DNA of 64,000 bases from Galeopsis tetrahit (GCA_963675135.1 OY776119.1:12067156-12131155); one strand, 5' to 3'; positions 35,745-48,255 are shown, counted from the first letter of the stretch. Numbers and translations are program-made. The notes: generated from the letters alone by a model not told the origin.

Positions 35745-36838
35745 ATTTGATGACTGAACCTTCATCTAGGTTAGTCTTTATTCTACACCCTCTGATTACT
35801 GCTTTCTTTTAAAATTCGGTTCAAATTTTATTTAAAGGGAGTTCAAGAGAAAACAACTAAATTGGAATATGTGCATGATAATACTCTATTCAAGGTAGAT
35901 ACACCTTACTTTAACGAAAAAGTGAATCTGTTGGACTTGGACTTATTCATCCCAATTATCTTCCCACAAAATTCACCAATCTTTTGGAGGATGAACCTAA
36001 TAGAGGTTATGAACTGTTTGATTCTTCTTTAGAAGGATATATTGACCGGGTGAAACCAACTTGGACTTATTCTAATTCAGGGGTGGAATATGTTTACCTA
36101 TCACCAGAATACATAGATATCATTCGAGGAATGATATCATTCGTATCCTACATACTACATTTGAGAGGTTTAGTTTTCCCAACTAAGTTTCAATTAGGCA
36201 GTCGGAATTTTGTGGTTGTAGGTAACATTTGGAAATTTTAGAAGTTGAAATTTTACTCCATGTCCGGTAAGTCGCATATAAGGAAGGATTGGCGTCAGAT
36301 TAGTCGGACTATAAAAAAAGACTTGTTAAAAAAAATGGTCGAGGAAAAATATCCATCATTGTTATCTCACCTTCTGGATGAAATGGCCAACTACAAATTC
36401 CGTGATGAAAATCTGGAAATCAATGCTCATGTGATGGATGTGGATCATGAGTATTTTTTTACAAACCATCTTGTACTGCTCAATCATGATTAGAGGCTTA
36501 ATTTTATAAAAAAATGTGTAAATGAGCAACTTAGTTTGTCCAAAAGTAAACATGATAAGTTTGTGGATGTGCAAAGCCTTATCCAGGTTAGAAATATCGA
36601 GTTTCGTTAAAAAGTACCCTCCTTATACATCCATGATTTCCCGGACATCTTAAGAATGTGTATAAATTTGTCAACACATCTAATGAAGGTCATTGGAATG
36701 AAGAAGCAAAATTACAATCAAGGAGAGGATATCAAGGATGTGGTTATTGATGCTCGAATCATGATGTTGTTCGACAAAGAATTGATGAGTTTTCAAGACA
36801 GTTTATTCACATCAAATTTGTTGGACTACTTCATATAA
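35745..36838 (+). pseudogene. array unit 6, diverged copy of the unknown family
   Basis: A diverged but more complete copy. A possible first exon (MTEPSSR) at about 35750 is followed by LEYVHDNTLFKVDTPYFNEK. The ORF 35984-36241 contains ELFDSSLEGYIDRV, SPEYIDIIRGMISFVSYILH and SRNFVVVGNIWKF. The ORF 36245-36493 contains KDWRQISRTIKKDLLKKMVE. The ORF 36656-36838 contains DARIMMLFDKELMSFQDSLF. Stops separate these, so it is a pseudogene unless exons or read-through are missed. The alignment with units 1-5 shows an ancestral protein of at least about 300 residues with no motif I can name. Confidence 0.65.
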
Positions 36839-37253
36839 AATGTAAGTTAATATTTACGTCTACAAATTAATTTATATAGAATCCTACTCTTATGTTGTGG
36901 CAAGGTCTTATTGTAGGATTTTAAGAAGTGATGATCAAGAGGAAGCATGTTGATTTTTGGAAGGAAATTGGGTGTTGTTAGCTAAAAAATTATTGTTTAA
37001 GTTTATTGTTGGATACATTAATTGTAATTGCAGTTTGTTTGTTGTAAGATTGATATTTCTTCAATGTTGTTATTACAATTTGCATTTATATTTGTATTTG
37101 CTTGTTATTTCAATATTACAAGTATACAATTATAAATATTTAATTTTCTAAAGCTAGTTATAAATCTAGAGAATTGCATGCTTCTCTACGGCTTATCTCT
37201 TGTCTTAAACTTCATTAAGATCAGCAACCTATTGTGACTTCATAAGAAATAAA
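36839..37253. other. gene-free AT-rich spacer
   Basis: No coding signal or repeat border is evident. The ORF at 36957-37151 is Phe/Leu/Tyr-rich and looks random. Confidence 0.5.
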
Positions 37254-37735
37254 ATGGCAGTTTGAAATCTTCAAAGTTGTTGGAAGATATGGCTATGGCA
37301 TAAAATACTTGGACTGTTATGAAGTAGATAATGCTTTGGTGAGTTATGTCCTCATTTTCTTTTCCCAACTTTTTTTCAAGGTTAAGTTTACTTGAGATAT
37401 GTTATATACACAACTAACAAGGTATATTCTGTTAACAGGTACGTGTTGGAGATCCAACCTTTTTGGGTTATTTCATACGTGTGTAATTTTTTCAGATTTT
37501 TGGTTTTAAATGCCAGTTTTATGCCATTATTTAAGGTGTCTTGTCTTGCTCATTGTACTGTATTTCAGACACACCCACAGGAGAAGGTTGGTGTATTTGT
37601 TCGACGAGGGAAAGGTGGGCCAACCTCTGTGGTTGAGTATAGTGAACTGGACACCATCACTGGCTAGCGCAATTAATCAAGAAACTGGCCGCCTTCAATT
37701 TTGTTGGAGTAATGTATTGTTCTTACATTAATTTT
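37254..37735 (+). pseudogene. fragment of UDP-N-acetylglucosamine pyrophosphorylase gene
   Basis: Three exon remnants in order, with remnant introns. About 37254-37338: LLEDMA, then GIKYLDCYEVDNAL and a GTGAGT donor. 37439-37477: VRVGDPTFLGYFI, after a cag acceptor. 37569-37735: HPQEKVGVFVRRGKGGP, VVEYSELD, then after a one-base frameshift LASAINQETGRLQFCWSNV. These match a contiguous conserved stretch of plant UAP (GlcNAc-1-phosphate uridylyltransferase), which makes UDP-GlcNAc from UTP and GlcNAc-1-P. The first remnant has a small frame-shifting deletion. With introns kept, this is a DNA-level copy and not a processed pseudogene. The rest of the gene is absent. Confidence 0.85.
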
Positions 37736-38133
37736 TATTTTAACTTCTTATAAAGTTATACAAAACTAGAGAGTTGCATTAGATGTACCAAAGATGATTA
37801 AATAAGAAAGTGTGTCTTATTAGGAAGAACTGATAAGATGATACACCTCTTATATTATAGTGTATAAGAGGCGTAAGTGAAGACGGAGGAGTTTATTTTA
37901 CTTGTTTTGCTTAATTTTCTGTTTATTTCCTTTTGAGTTATTTCCTTTTATGTTCATTGAAGCAATTGTCCCATGGGCCATAAACTTATATCTACCGTGT
38001 GTTTACCCTAATTGAGATTATCTATGAAATTATTGATTTGATCGGCCATTGGCTTGGATGAGAATTGTTCCCGGGAAATTAAGTGTCTCTTCTTCCTTCA
38101 CTCCATCAATTTGGCCCGACCTGCTCGGTTATC
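37736..38133. other. spacer, possible gypsy leader
   Basis: It lies directly before a gypsy gag remnant and may hold LTR/leader sequence of that element, but I cannot see LTR ends or a primer-binding site. Confidence 0.4.
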
Positions 38134-38612
38134 ATGACTCGAAGTGAGGGTCGAATTGACGTCTTGGAGATGTCTGTTGGTTCGTTGGAGAAGGAGGTCA
38201 AGGTCTTGGGTTCGGGATTGGCTGCAGTCCATGCGACGATCGCGCGTTGATATCATCAATTGGGAACCTCACAAAGGGGTTCGAGGGTATGCAAACCACC
38301 GTGCAAGGACTGCAGCGCGATAAATTTGTCGCTAATGAGAGCATGTCGGCTGCCGACGTCTGCCTCGTCACCGATCCACCTGTGCGACGCCCAACGGGCT
38401 CGCTCAAGCCTTCCCTGGCCAAGTTGGAGTTACTAGGGTTTACAGGGGACAACCCTTTTGCTTGGATTGCTCGAGCGGAGCAATTCTTTCGTATTGACAA
38501 TACTCTTGAGGATATAAAACTAGAGTATGCACTCAGGAAGGCACGACCCTTCACTGGCTCCAATGACTCTGTAGACTTGCTCTCGAATGCTTTAGGATCA
38601 GTAAATGTTCAG
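38134..38612 (+). pseudogene. Ty3/gypsy gag N-terminal fragment
   Basis: The ATG at 38134 opens a frame (MTRSEGRIDVLEMSVGSLEK) that stops at 38248. The adjacent frame continues (38247-38615) with a coiled-coil-like segment and then KLELLGFTGDNPFAWIARAE and QFFRIDNT. This is the typical retrotransposon-gag block of plant gypsy elements (KLELP-F-G-NP--W---AEQFF). It is cut off abruptly where LTR sequence of a different family, in the opposite orientation, begins near 38570-38610. Confidence 0.8.
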
Positions 38613-39314
38613 TAGTCTTAGCAGTGTGAGATCACACAGTATTTATAGAACTTAGTTTGACAGTTAGCAGTTTGTGAACTAACTCTAAAACTGTTTTTGT
38701 TGTAACTTCCTTTTGTAATCGACTTTGTAACTTCCTTCCAAGTCAGCATCTCTTCAAATATAAATTCAGTTACGCCTTGAATAAGTTTTCCAAACTTATT
38801 CTTCAAACTTACTAACTCAGCACAGTAAACTACTCTTCTTAGTTTTACTGTTTTTAGTCAGTCAGCACAGTTCTCCAAAACTGTTCTGCACTTCTCCAGA
38901 ATTCTTCTAAGCTTCTCTTCAAAGTCTTCTTATTCTGAAGTAGTCTTCTGAGTCTTCAATAATCTTCTGATCTTCTTCTAATCTAGTTCTAATCTACTGT
39001 TCTGAACTTTTACAATGCTGAATACAATAGAATACAACTTTACAAATATAAAACCTATATATACATCAACTGAACTACATACAGATGAGTACATTTAAGT
39101 CCTATACTATAAGCTGTCTATACAATACAAACATCAGCTTAGTTCCTAACAATTATTATATCAGATCAGTAAACATAGATCAGTAACTCAGTTTTCATAT
39201 AACACAATTATATCAACATATAATCACATATATCATTATCTTCAAGTTGTTTTTTAGCCATCAAAACATACAATCATCAACTAGAACATTGTTTCAAAGA
39301 TTCATATCCCAACA
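38570..39314 (-). mobile_element. truncated LTR, same family as 29443-30744
   Basis: On the minus strand it starts tgttgggatatgaatctttg at 39314 and runs left to about 38570, where it is truncated against the gag fragment. It matches 39815-40559 nearly throughout (tagtcttagcag ... cttctgatcttctt ... atcatcaactagaacattg). Confidence 0.78.
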
Positions 39315-40559
39315 AAAATCTTTAAAAATATTAGAATTATATGCGGAATAGTGTTCTGAATAGTACTGTTCTTACTGAGTCAGCACAGTACTTCCAGTTA
39401 CAAGTTTTATACTCAACTTAGAGTTAGATCTTGAATGTGTATGTTAAACAAGTAACAAATAGTAAGTAAATCAACACACAAGATTTATAGTGGTTCGACA
39501 AATGTCTACATCCACTCTCACAACTCCAGTCGTGATATTTTATTAACTCTTCCTTCTTGAGTTTCTTGTGGCTTAAAGTCCCAAGATTAAGACTGTTATC
39601 TTTTCGATTATACCACCAGGTATATCTTTGATCTACTAGTAATTTCACAAGTAACTAGCACACTTGTTTACAACAAATCACAAACTAAAAATAGTAAAGT
39701 AAAACTTCTCGAGAATGTAGCCTTTGAATCTTCAATTCAGTACGATGGCTTCTTCTCAGTTTGATCTCCTTTAACTCTATGAGTTCTTGAATACTTCGTT
39801 GACTCTTAATTGCTCTTAGATCAGTAGTCTTAGCAGTAGAAGATCATACGGTATTTATAGACTTTAGTATGACAGTTAGCAGTTTGTGAAACTAACTCTC
39901 AACTAACTCTTTAACCGTTTCTTGTAACTTCTTTTTATAACCGACTTAACTTCTTATCTCCAAGTCAGCATATCTCCAACTATATCTTTAGTTACGCTTT
40001 AAATAATTTTTACAAACTTATTCTTCAATTTCACTAACTCAGCACAGTAAACTTTTGTTCTGACTTTTACTGTTCTGAGCCAGTCAGCACAGTTCTCAAC
40101 TTCTATTCTGCGCTTCTTCAGAATACTTCTCTTGTATCTCTGAGCTTCATCTTACTCCTTTCGATTGTCTTCTTATTCTGGAGTAGTCTTCTGAGCTTCT
40201 TTAGTCTTCTGATTTGGTTCCAGTCTACTGTTTTGAACTTTTACAATACTGAATACAATAGAATACAAACTCACATATATAAAACCTATCTATACATCAA
40301 CTGAACTATATACAGAAGAGTACATCTAAGTCCTATACTATGAGGTGTCTATACAATACATTTATCAGCTTTGTTCCTAACAGTTCATATATCAGATCAG
40401 TATCACACTAAGTTCAGTAAACTCAGTTTTCATAACTCATTAAGATGACTTAGTTAGAATGACTTAGAAACACATATATCATTAACTTCAAGTTTCTTTT
40501 GGCCATCAAAACATATAATCATCAACTAGAACATTGTTTATAGAATTCATATCCCAACA
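39315..40559 (-). mobile_element. second LTR of the same family, in tandem
   Basis: Starts tgttgggatatgaattctat at 40559 (minus) and extends to 39315, with the caacacacaagatttatagtg and ggttcgacaaatgtctacat segments also found, inverted, in the solo LTR at 29443. Its last 100 or so bases are missing and it abuts the first base of the neighbouring LTR directly: a head-to-tail LTR-LTR junction with no internal domain. Confidence 0.78.
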
Positions 40560-40795
40560 CGAACTATTCTTTTCTCAAGGAGAGAAGGAAAAATCAGTAC
40601 TCTCTAATACAGAAAAGAGTCAACTCGTTTCTTTATTTTACACACAAAGTTTTACAAAATTACTCCTTAAAACTCCACTTATTATTACACTTTTTTAATA
40701 TGCGTGTCCATCTACGTATGAAAGTAATCTTGAAACGAAGAGACCATGTGCACACCCCTAGTAAAATTCTATACACAACCTACAAAATTTGACAC
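40560..40795. other. short spacer before duplication copy B
   Basis: Nothing recognisable. It contains a partial extra copy of the acctacaaaatttgacacta phrase that also begins copy B. Confidence 0.4.
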
Positions 40796-41130
40796 TAAAT
40801 AATTCTTTACATAACCTACAAATTTTGAGACTAACATGTGTGTGAAATACCTCAATCGTTCCACAATAACATTTTAATTTTCTTTCAGCAACGTCTCATA
40901 TTAATTTCCACTCTTAAAAAAACAATTTATAAATTTAGCTCTCACAATATTCTAAATTTGACATAAAATATCATTAAATTTAATACTTAAATAACACAAA
41001 TTTATGTAAATACATATTTATAAATATTAATATGTATGGTTGGTGGGTAGTGTTGTTAAACGAACCGAGACAGGTCGAACTCGACTTATTAGATTTGATA
41101 TCTAAAAATTTTCTTTTAATTCCATTAGGT

Positions 41131-42918
41131 TGTTGGGTTTCGAGATATGAACACCATGCTCGTAGCAGTGGAAGGTAAAATTTTGTTTACCAACACAAAT
41201 TCTGATATGACTGTATAACATAAATTGAAGAATAATTAAAACATTTATATTCCTTTTTACAATGATTCGTATGTGAGATCCTCTACTACGGTATTCACAT
41301 AATCCTCGTCTACGAACTTGTGATCCAAATTGAGATTCTCTAAAAGAATTCGTTAGGAGAATTCTATAGAGAAAATCGGAGAAATATTATGAGTGATAAA
41401 TTTGTTACGTATTATATCCAATAAATTTGAGTCTTTATATAGTAAAACAGAAAAACCTATATATGCACATGGGCTTGAGCCCACGTATATATTTTATTTT
41501 ATTGGCAAATTCAATATATAATAAAATACTCATATCTTTTACCATATTTATCACATAATATATCTAATATATTACCTTATTAATTAAAATTGATTTAATT
41601 AAATAAATTACTCCCTTCTATTTAAAATATATGTTATCCTAAGCTCATGCACACATATTAAGAAAATAATTGACTTCTCATTTTACCCTTAATCAATACT
41701 TGTAATTATCATTAAAAAAATACATGTATATAAATATTTATTGATCTTAAGGGTAAATTTGGAAAAATGCAATTAATTTGCATTGAAAAATGCAAAACGA
41801 CTTATACTTTGCAAAGAAAACGAAAAGTCAAAACGACTTATAATATGAATAGGAGGGGGGGTATAATTCTATCCAATAGAATTATTCTATATTTCTCCAT
41901 AAATTAAATATCTTGATCAAATCAAATAATTAATTCAGCCAACTTTAATTCGTAAATTTAGACTACTTATTGTGTGACCCATAAGCCCTCACATATCAAG
42001 CGATTAGTCAAACTAACGGTCTTAGTAGAGCCCTAGACAATGAACCAAACAATCTCAATATGTGAGGTACGTTGCGAGGATATAGCAACAACCTGTAATG
42101 TGAAGCTCGGAATGATATGATCCTTTCATTCACGAATACTCCGATTAAATCTAGAACATGATGATGTGTATATTCCAATAATTTAATCATGTTATCTCAT
42201 TCTACTAATTGATCATATTCTCGCATTTGAACACCATTCCAAATGTGACGTGCATTGGCATATAACTAACGATCCAATTACTTATGAAAAGACGAGTATC
42301 CTCTCCAAATCTATTTGAGAAATGAATCATATTCTTGGCTCAATTACCGCACACTTGTACTTTATGGTGTGTTCAACACATTCCTAATATATCCCACTAG
42401 GAGTGCAAGCGTCGATCATGGTCAAAACTCATCACTCCACACATGTCGCGTGTATTGACCTCGAGTCGAAGGACATTACATTGCTCCATAAATCGATATT
42501 CCCGTAGACACGTAAATAGAATACACCAAACGGTTTCTCGATTGGACAAGTCAATACTCTCAAAGTATATGTGCATTCATCATGAGATACCTATTATCTC
42601 GTAGTTGTGAGAACCACTACATCCTCTAAGGATGTGATTCAGATCGCACATCAATCTCAATCGCATCATCGATATCCCAATCTCGATGATCCTTGATTGG
42701 GGCTACTTTAAGAACCATGATATAGTCAATCGAGATCTCACATCTCGATGGTATCATTAGTTCATGGGAACACATATAAGAATAAATGCAAACAATCAAA
42801 CATAACATTCTATGAGTGTATCGTCGAATATTATTAATAAAGTTAATAATACTTAAATAACTGAATATGAAAGTACAATATTCTTATAATGATTGCCTTT
42901 AGGATATATATACTAACA
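41131..42918. mobile_element. solo LTR-like element, with a nested MITE
   Basis: Begins tgttgggtttcgagatatga and ends gatatatatactaaca (TG...CA). Flanks are taggt (41126-41130) and taggc (46798-46802 after the inner element is removed), 4 of 5 matching. No coding. It carries a 251-bp Stowaway at 41611. Net length is about 1.5 kb. The 3' phrase attgcctttaggatatat resembles LTR ends of large non-autonomous plant retrotransposons. Confidence 0.65.
41611..41861. mobile_element. Stowaway-like MITE, 251 bp
   Basis: TA-flanked, left end ctcccttctatttaaaatat, right end aataggagggggg. Sister of the MITE at 47593, of identical net length and nearly the same interior (cctaagctcatgcacacata, gggtaaatttggaa, aaaacgacttata). 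It therefore shows what the CACTA-split element looked like before insertion. Confidence 0.85.
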
Positions 42919-42920
42919 TA

Positions 42921-44211
42921 TGTTGGATCTTTTGAGCACCCAACAATGGCTTTACAAAATTGACAGAAATAAATAACAAAATTGTAAATACAATTAAATT
43001 AATATTTACACAAAATCTTCGATTTTTCCTCTTTTAACAGCTTTTCAAAAGAAGTAGGTTCTCGAAATCAGCAGCAACGACCCCATCTCACGAACAATAG
43101 GAACAAAGTTAAAGTCGAGTCAAGAAAACCCTTTTTCCGCAAAACTAATACGTCTCGGCTAGTGCTCACGGTTTGACGTAACGTTTTAAAAGGTAAAACG
43201 ACTTTCGCCTCTATACGAGTAGCACCACAACATATAGAGTTCCAACGAACTAAATCGACACGAAAACTGGACTGGACTCTATATGTTCAATGCAAATATG
43301 TATGATGTTATGATTTTTTCTAGAAAATCAAGTGTTGTGTCTCTTTGTGTGAGTATGCAAGTGTTTTTTGTAACATGAAACATGCACCTTATTTATAGGC
43401 ATGTTCCAACATGTGAGGGGTCTCCACATTTATTATGGCATTCATGCTATTTGTAACGTCTTTGCAGTTACAAGATTTAATTATGACATTCATGGTTTTG
43501 TAACTCATTTTCGGTTACAAATTCATTACTGAAACGTCTATGAACCTGGACACCCGAACGTCCAAGTTCATCACAATTTGTAACATCAATGTAACTAGAC
43601 ATCTTAACGTCCAAATTCATCATAGTTCAAATTCAACTTTTAAATTTATTTGAGTTAACTCAATTTCAAATTGGGTTTCAACTTTCTGGAAACTTGATTT
43701 GTATGAGCCAAGCCCAATATTCAAGTTCCAAAATTATAGATGGGCCTGAAAGCCCAAATTTAAAACCCACGAGTCACGAGCCCAAGACTAGGCCCAAGCT
43801 CAACCAGACGAGCAAACACGTGCATCCGTATAGACTATTGGATTGCTCCTTTAGTCATTATTATTTGAACTATTGTAACATCCTTCTATTTATAAGGAGT
43901 AATTAGCCCCATTAAACTTTCAAAGTTTCAATGTGGGACAATTAACATGACATAACACTTTATCCCATAAAATGTATTATTTGACGTTTCAACTTCGTGA
44001 ATTAATTTCTCACTCACCGAAATTCGGTTTTGAGATTTTAAAATCACTACGATCATCTACTCCGAGAGTAGAACGATTTTATACCATTTAATTTCCTTGA
44101 AATTACATCTATAGTCCTCAATAAATTGGTCAAAGACGAGTGTTCTCCACTCTCATTTTAAAATCAATTAATTAATTAAAATTAATCAATTTCTAACCAA
44201 TTTCTCCAACA
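42921..44211 (-). repeat. 3' LTR of the 3.87-kb element
   Basis: Starts tgttggatcttttgagcacc and ends tttctccaaca; 1291 bp. Highly similar to 45516-46794, with small indels (for example an acatgtgagg segment near 43415 missing from the partner). Confidence 0.88.
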
Positions 44212-45515
44212 ATCCCCCACATGAGTGGATATTACACCTATAATTATGCAGACTTGCAGTCCAGTTTTCAATAGACATTATTGCATCCGGATAGGTAGCT
44301 TGTGGCTTTGAACCTTCAGTAGTCAAACACTATCGAGTACACCGGTGGCTTAGTGGACACAATGCCTTGAACTATTCTTCCTTGGTGTGTACTGAGACAA
44401 CAGTGTAGACACAATAAAGCCTCAATGCCTTTTCGTTCTCACGTTTTTGTCCGTTTTGGCCATGGACAACCTTTAATTTAGTAAGTGTTAGTCGAAGCGG
44501 CCCTCACTTCTCACTTATATAGGTGATCTCATTTAGAGTATCCCATCATACTCAACCTCCTCGAGGCATTAGCAATCATTAAAAGTCAAAGACTTAACCT
44601 TTACCACAATCTTACGGGTTTCGACACTTGGTGTTGTGCTCTCCAAGGAATAGTCGGGAATACCAAGTGTTTCCAACACACATTAACAACTTAGTTTTCC
44701 CGTTGAACCTAGATCTTGGGATCTCCAGTCAACATGGTTGGGTTACCACTGTTTACGTTTTTATTTGTGGATTTTTGGACTCATTCCTTCTAGCACATTT
44801 GTTTGATCTCGATTTTAAGCCTTTTATAGCAGATCTGCTTGAGAGCAAACATTTTAAATACCCCCACATTTTGAGGTATTTACAAACCCACCTCTAATTT
44901 CACAAACTTCAAATCACATACGTCTATGTGACTTAAATGACAATTAAATGACAATTTTTGTCAATTTTTAAACTTCCACACATATCATACACCCTTTAGT
45001 TTTATTGATATTTGGAATATTAATAAATTATAATTTACTAATCTTTTTATAGCTTTAGATTTACAAAAAACTCAAACGCTATAAAGAGGAACATTTAATT
45101 ACATAAATAACCGTAAATGTAATTTTATTCATATGCTATTATTATTATAGCATTTGACCATTCTCCGATTGTATTCTTCAATTCGGAGTTTCACAACAAG
45201 TCTTAAAGGCTCATACCATGAACTTCTTAGTTCTGGTATCTAAGATTTTGTACTTTCTTCTCAAAGAGTTCCACAACTCTCTCGAAGTACAAACCGAGCA
45301 GTAACCTTATATAGTGTGTCAACCAGCCCTCCAAGGACATAGTTACGACTCATAAAGTTACAACGACTCATTGGTCGTAGACAACATGTTTAGAATTATT
45401 CGTGTCGTTTTCATCGACCACGGGTGGATCCTCCCAGAGGAACCTTGCTAATTATAACGTTGTTATCGTTATCTCCGTCGTTAGCCATTGCTATGCGACG
45501 TATTCGTTTTGCGAT

Positions 45516-46794
45516 TGTTGGAACTTTTGAGCACCCAACAATGGCTTTACAAAATTAACAGAAATAAATAACAATATTGTGAATACAATTAAATTAATAT
45601 TTACACAAAGTCTTCGATTTTTCCTCTTTTAGCAGCTTTCCAAAACAAGTAGGTTCTCGAAATCAGCAGCAACGAACCCATCTCACGAACAATAGGAACA
45701 AAGTTAAAGTCGAGTCAAGAAAACCCTTTTCCCGCAAAACGAATACGTCTCGGCTAGTGCTCACGGTTTGACGTAACGTTTTAAAAGGTAAAACGACTTT
45801 TGCCTCTATACGAGCAGCACCACAACGTATAGAGTTCCAACGAATTGAATCGACACGAAAACTGGACTCTATATGTTCAATGCAAATATGTATGATGTTA
45901 TGATTTTTTCTAGAAAATCAAGTGTTGTGTCTCTTTGTGTGAGTATGCAAGTGTTTTTTGCACCATGAAACATGCACCCTATTTATAGGCATGTTGAGAG
46001 GTCTCCACATTTATTATGGCATTCATGCTATTTGTAACGCCTTTGCGGTTACAAGATTTAATTATGACATTCATGGTTTTGTAACTCCTTTTCGGTTACA
46101 AATTCATTACTGAAACGTCTATGAACCTGGACACCCGAACGTCCAAGTTCATCACAATTTGTAACGTCAATGTACCTAGACATCCTAACGTCCAAATTCG
46201 TCATAGTTCAAATTCAACTTTTAAATTTATTTGGGTTATAACCCAGTTTCAAATTGGGTTTCAACTTTCTGGAAACTTGATATGTATGAGCAAAGCCCAA
46301 TATTCAAGTTCTAAAATTATAGATGGGCCTGAATGTCCAAATTTAAAACCCACGAGTCACGAGCCCAAGACTAGGCCCAAGCTCAACCGAACGAGCACAC
46401 ACGTGCATCCGTATAGACTATTGGATTGTTCCTTTAGTCATTATTATTTGAACCATTGTAACATCCTCCTAATTATAAGGAGTAATTAGTCCCATTAAAC
46501 TTTCAAAGTTTCAATGTGGGACAATTAGCATGACATAACACTTTATCCCATAAAGTGTATTATTTGACGTTTCAACTTCGTGAATTAATTTCTCACTCAC
46601 CGAAATTCGGTTTTGAGATTTTAAATACACTACGATCATCTACTCCGAGAGTAGAACGATTTTATGTCATTTAATTTCCTTGAAATTACATCTATAGCCC
46701 TCAATAAATTGGTCAAAGACGAGTGTTCTCCACTCTCATTTTAAAATCAATTAATTAATTAAAATTAATCAATTTCTAACCAATTTCTCCAACA
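45516..46794 (-). repeat. 5' LTR of the 3.87-kb element
   Basis: Starts tgttggaacttttgagcacc and ends tttctccaaca; 1279 bp. The two LTRs differ by scattered substitutions and a few indels, so the insertion is not brand new. Confidence 0.88.
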
Positions 46795-47696
46795 ACATAG
46801 GCTCAGCTCGATAGACTCGTTAACGAATCGAGCTCATTATTTTGTTCGTCAATATTATCAAGTCAGAAGATGGCATTTTTAGGGGGGGTTTTTTCCTTTT
46901 AAATTTGCATATTTTTTTAAAAAAAATTGACTGTTCAGATCAGCATGACTTTGTTCGAATCTTGGAAATGTTCGATTTTTTTGTTCAATCTTGGAAACCT
47001 GCATAATTTTGTGAATATCTGCATAATATTTTTTTGATATCTATCATTTTATTTTTCTTATGTTTTATCTTGTAAATCTATAATTTATTTCCATTTGTTC
47101 AATTTTGATTAAGTGGGTTGGAGAGGGTGAACTTTATTAATGGGGAGGGACTAAAAAGGAGTAATTAAAAGAGTATGGTTGTGAACTAATTAATTCAGGG
47201 GTGCAAATAACCGCGACCTTCACAATATAGATATTTGATAAATTAATCAAGATTCAAGCCCAGTGCGGTTCAGTCATTTATCATTGGGATACGAATATTC
47301 GCACCTCCAGTTTTGTTAAATACATCACCACTATTAGCGTACCCCATAAATATTGCGATTAGTAAATAATTTTACTTTATTTTTCTCTCAAATATTTTTG
47401 AATTTGCGACCCAGAATTTTGTAAATGTTCGATGTTGAGGGTGTGGTACTGGTAGAGGGGCAGCAGTCGACCGGTCGTCATGGTGGGACAAGTCGCAATG
47501 GTGTAAGAAGAAAAAGATGGGAGAAAAAGAATAATATAAAAGTTTACATTTTTCAAAATGAAAATAACTGTCACAATCATCACTCACAAATACTCCCTCT
47601 TATTCATATTATATGTCATCCTAAGCTCATGCACACATATTAAGAAAACATTTGACTTCTCATTTTACCCATAATCACTACAAAAAAATTGATAAA

Positions 47697-47930
47697 TGGC
47701 ATCGGGGATGGCATCGGATCTGCCGTCCCCAAAGATGAAGGCAACGGCAAAGGCATCGGCAGTGTGCCGATGCCAATATGCTCGATGCCATTTAAATGGC
47801 ATCGGATTTGGGGAAAACCGATGCGAAATGGCATCGGCAGGTCGCCGTTACCAAATGGCATCGGGGCCCACTGCCGATGCCATTTTGCATCGGGGACAGC
47901 CGATGCCATTTTGCCGATGCCTTTTTATTA
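47697..47930. repeat. left subterminal repeats of the CACTA element
   Basis: About a dozen copies of GCATCGG / CCGATGC, mostly within ATGGCATCGG or CCGATGCCATTT, in both orientations. In En/Spm such subterminal motifs bind TNPA. A GTRGC-like ORF in every frame here is a by-product. Confidence 0.85.
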
Positions 47931-47939
47931 GAATTTAAA

Positions 47940-48012
47940 AAAGACGAATCTGGGTTTCGAACCCAGGTCGATAGGCCACCAACACCCACCCCCACCGCTG
48001 GGCCACCCCATT
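47940..48012 (-). repeat. tRNA-like sequence inside the CACTA element
   Basis: On the minus strand a block like a pol III A box (gtggcccagcggtggg) is followed about 35 bp later by a near-perfect B box (gggttcgaaaccc). No cloverleaf could be confirmed and no poly(A) tail or TSD is visible. It could be a SINE head or captured tRNA debris. Confidence 0.4.
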
Positions 48013-48255
48013 TTCGCATATTCAGCCCATTTTCGCGATTTCAAGGGTTCGAACTCGTGACCTCGCGGTCTCGAAGGCTTTTAAGTGCCCCCTGTGTGCC
48101 GTTTAGGCTAGGAGCTTTTAGTCGAAATGTTTTGAATGCAATTAATATATATTCAATTTAATTTGCGTTTTTAATTCTTTAATTAATTCAATTCATTCTA
48201 ACTTTAATTGTTGTTTATTAAATTATTTATCAAAACATATCATATTATTTCTAAA

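Larger units (their letters stand above)
42921..46794 (-). mobile_element. non-autonomous LTR retrotransposon, 3.87 kb
   Basis: Two LTRs (42921-44211, 45516-46794) flank a 1.3-kb interior (44212-45515) with no recognisable gag or pol. Perfect 5-bp TSD acata at 42916-42920 and 46795-46799. A polypurine tract read on the minus strand (catgtgggggat) touches the left LTR, giving the orientation. The expected tRNA primer site beyond the right LTR is not evident (it begins atcgcaaaacg), so the interior may be deleted there. The element looks like a LARD-type or deletion derivative. Confidence 0.85.

Noticed and set aside
44628..44897. ORF inside the 3.87-kb LTR element
   Set aside because: Low complexity, no gag or pol resemblance, opposite to the element's orientation.
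47689..48161. ORFs at the left end of the CACTA element
   Set aside because: All arise from the GCATCGG subterminal repeats; frames on both strands are open only over the repeat.
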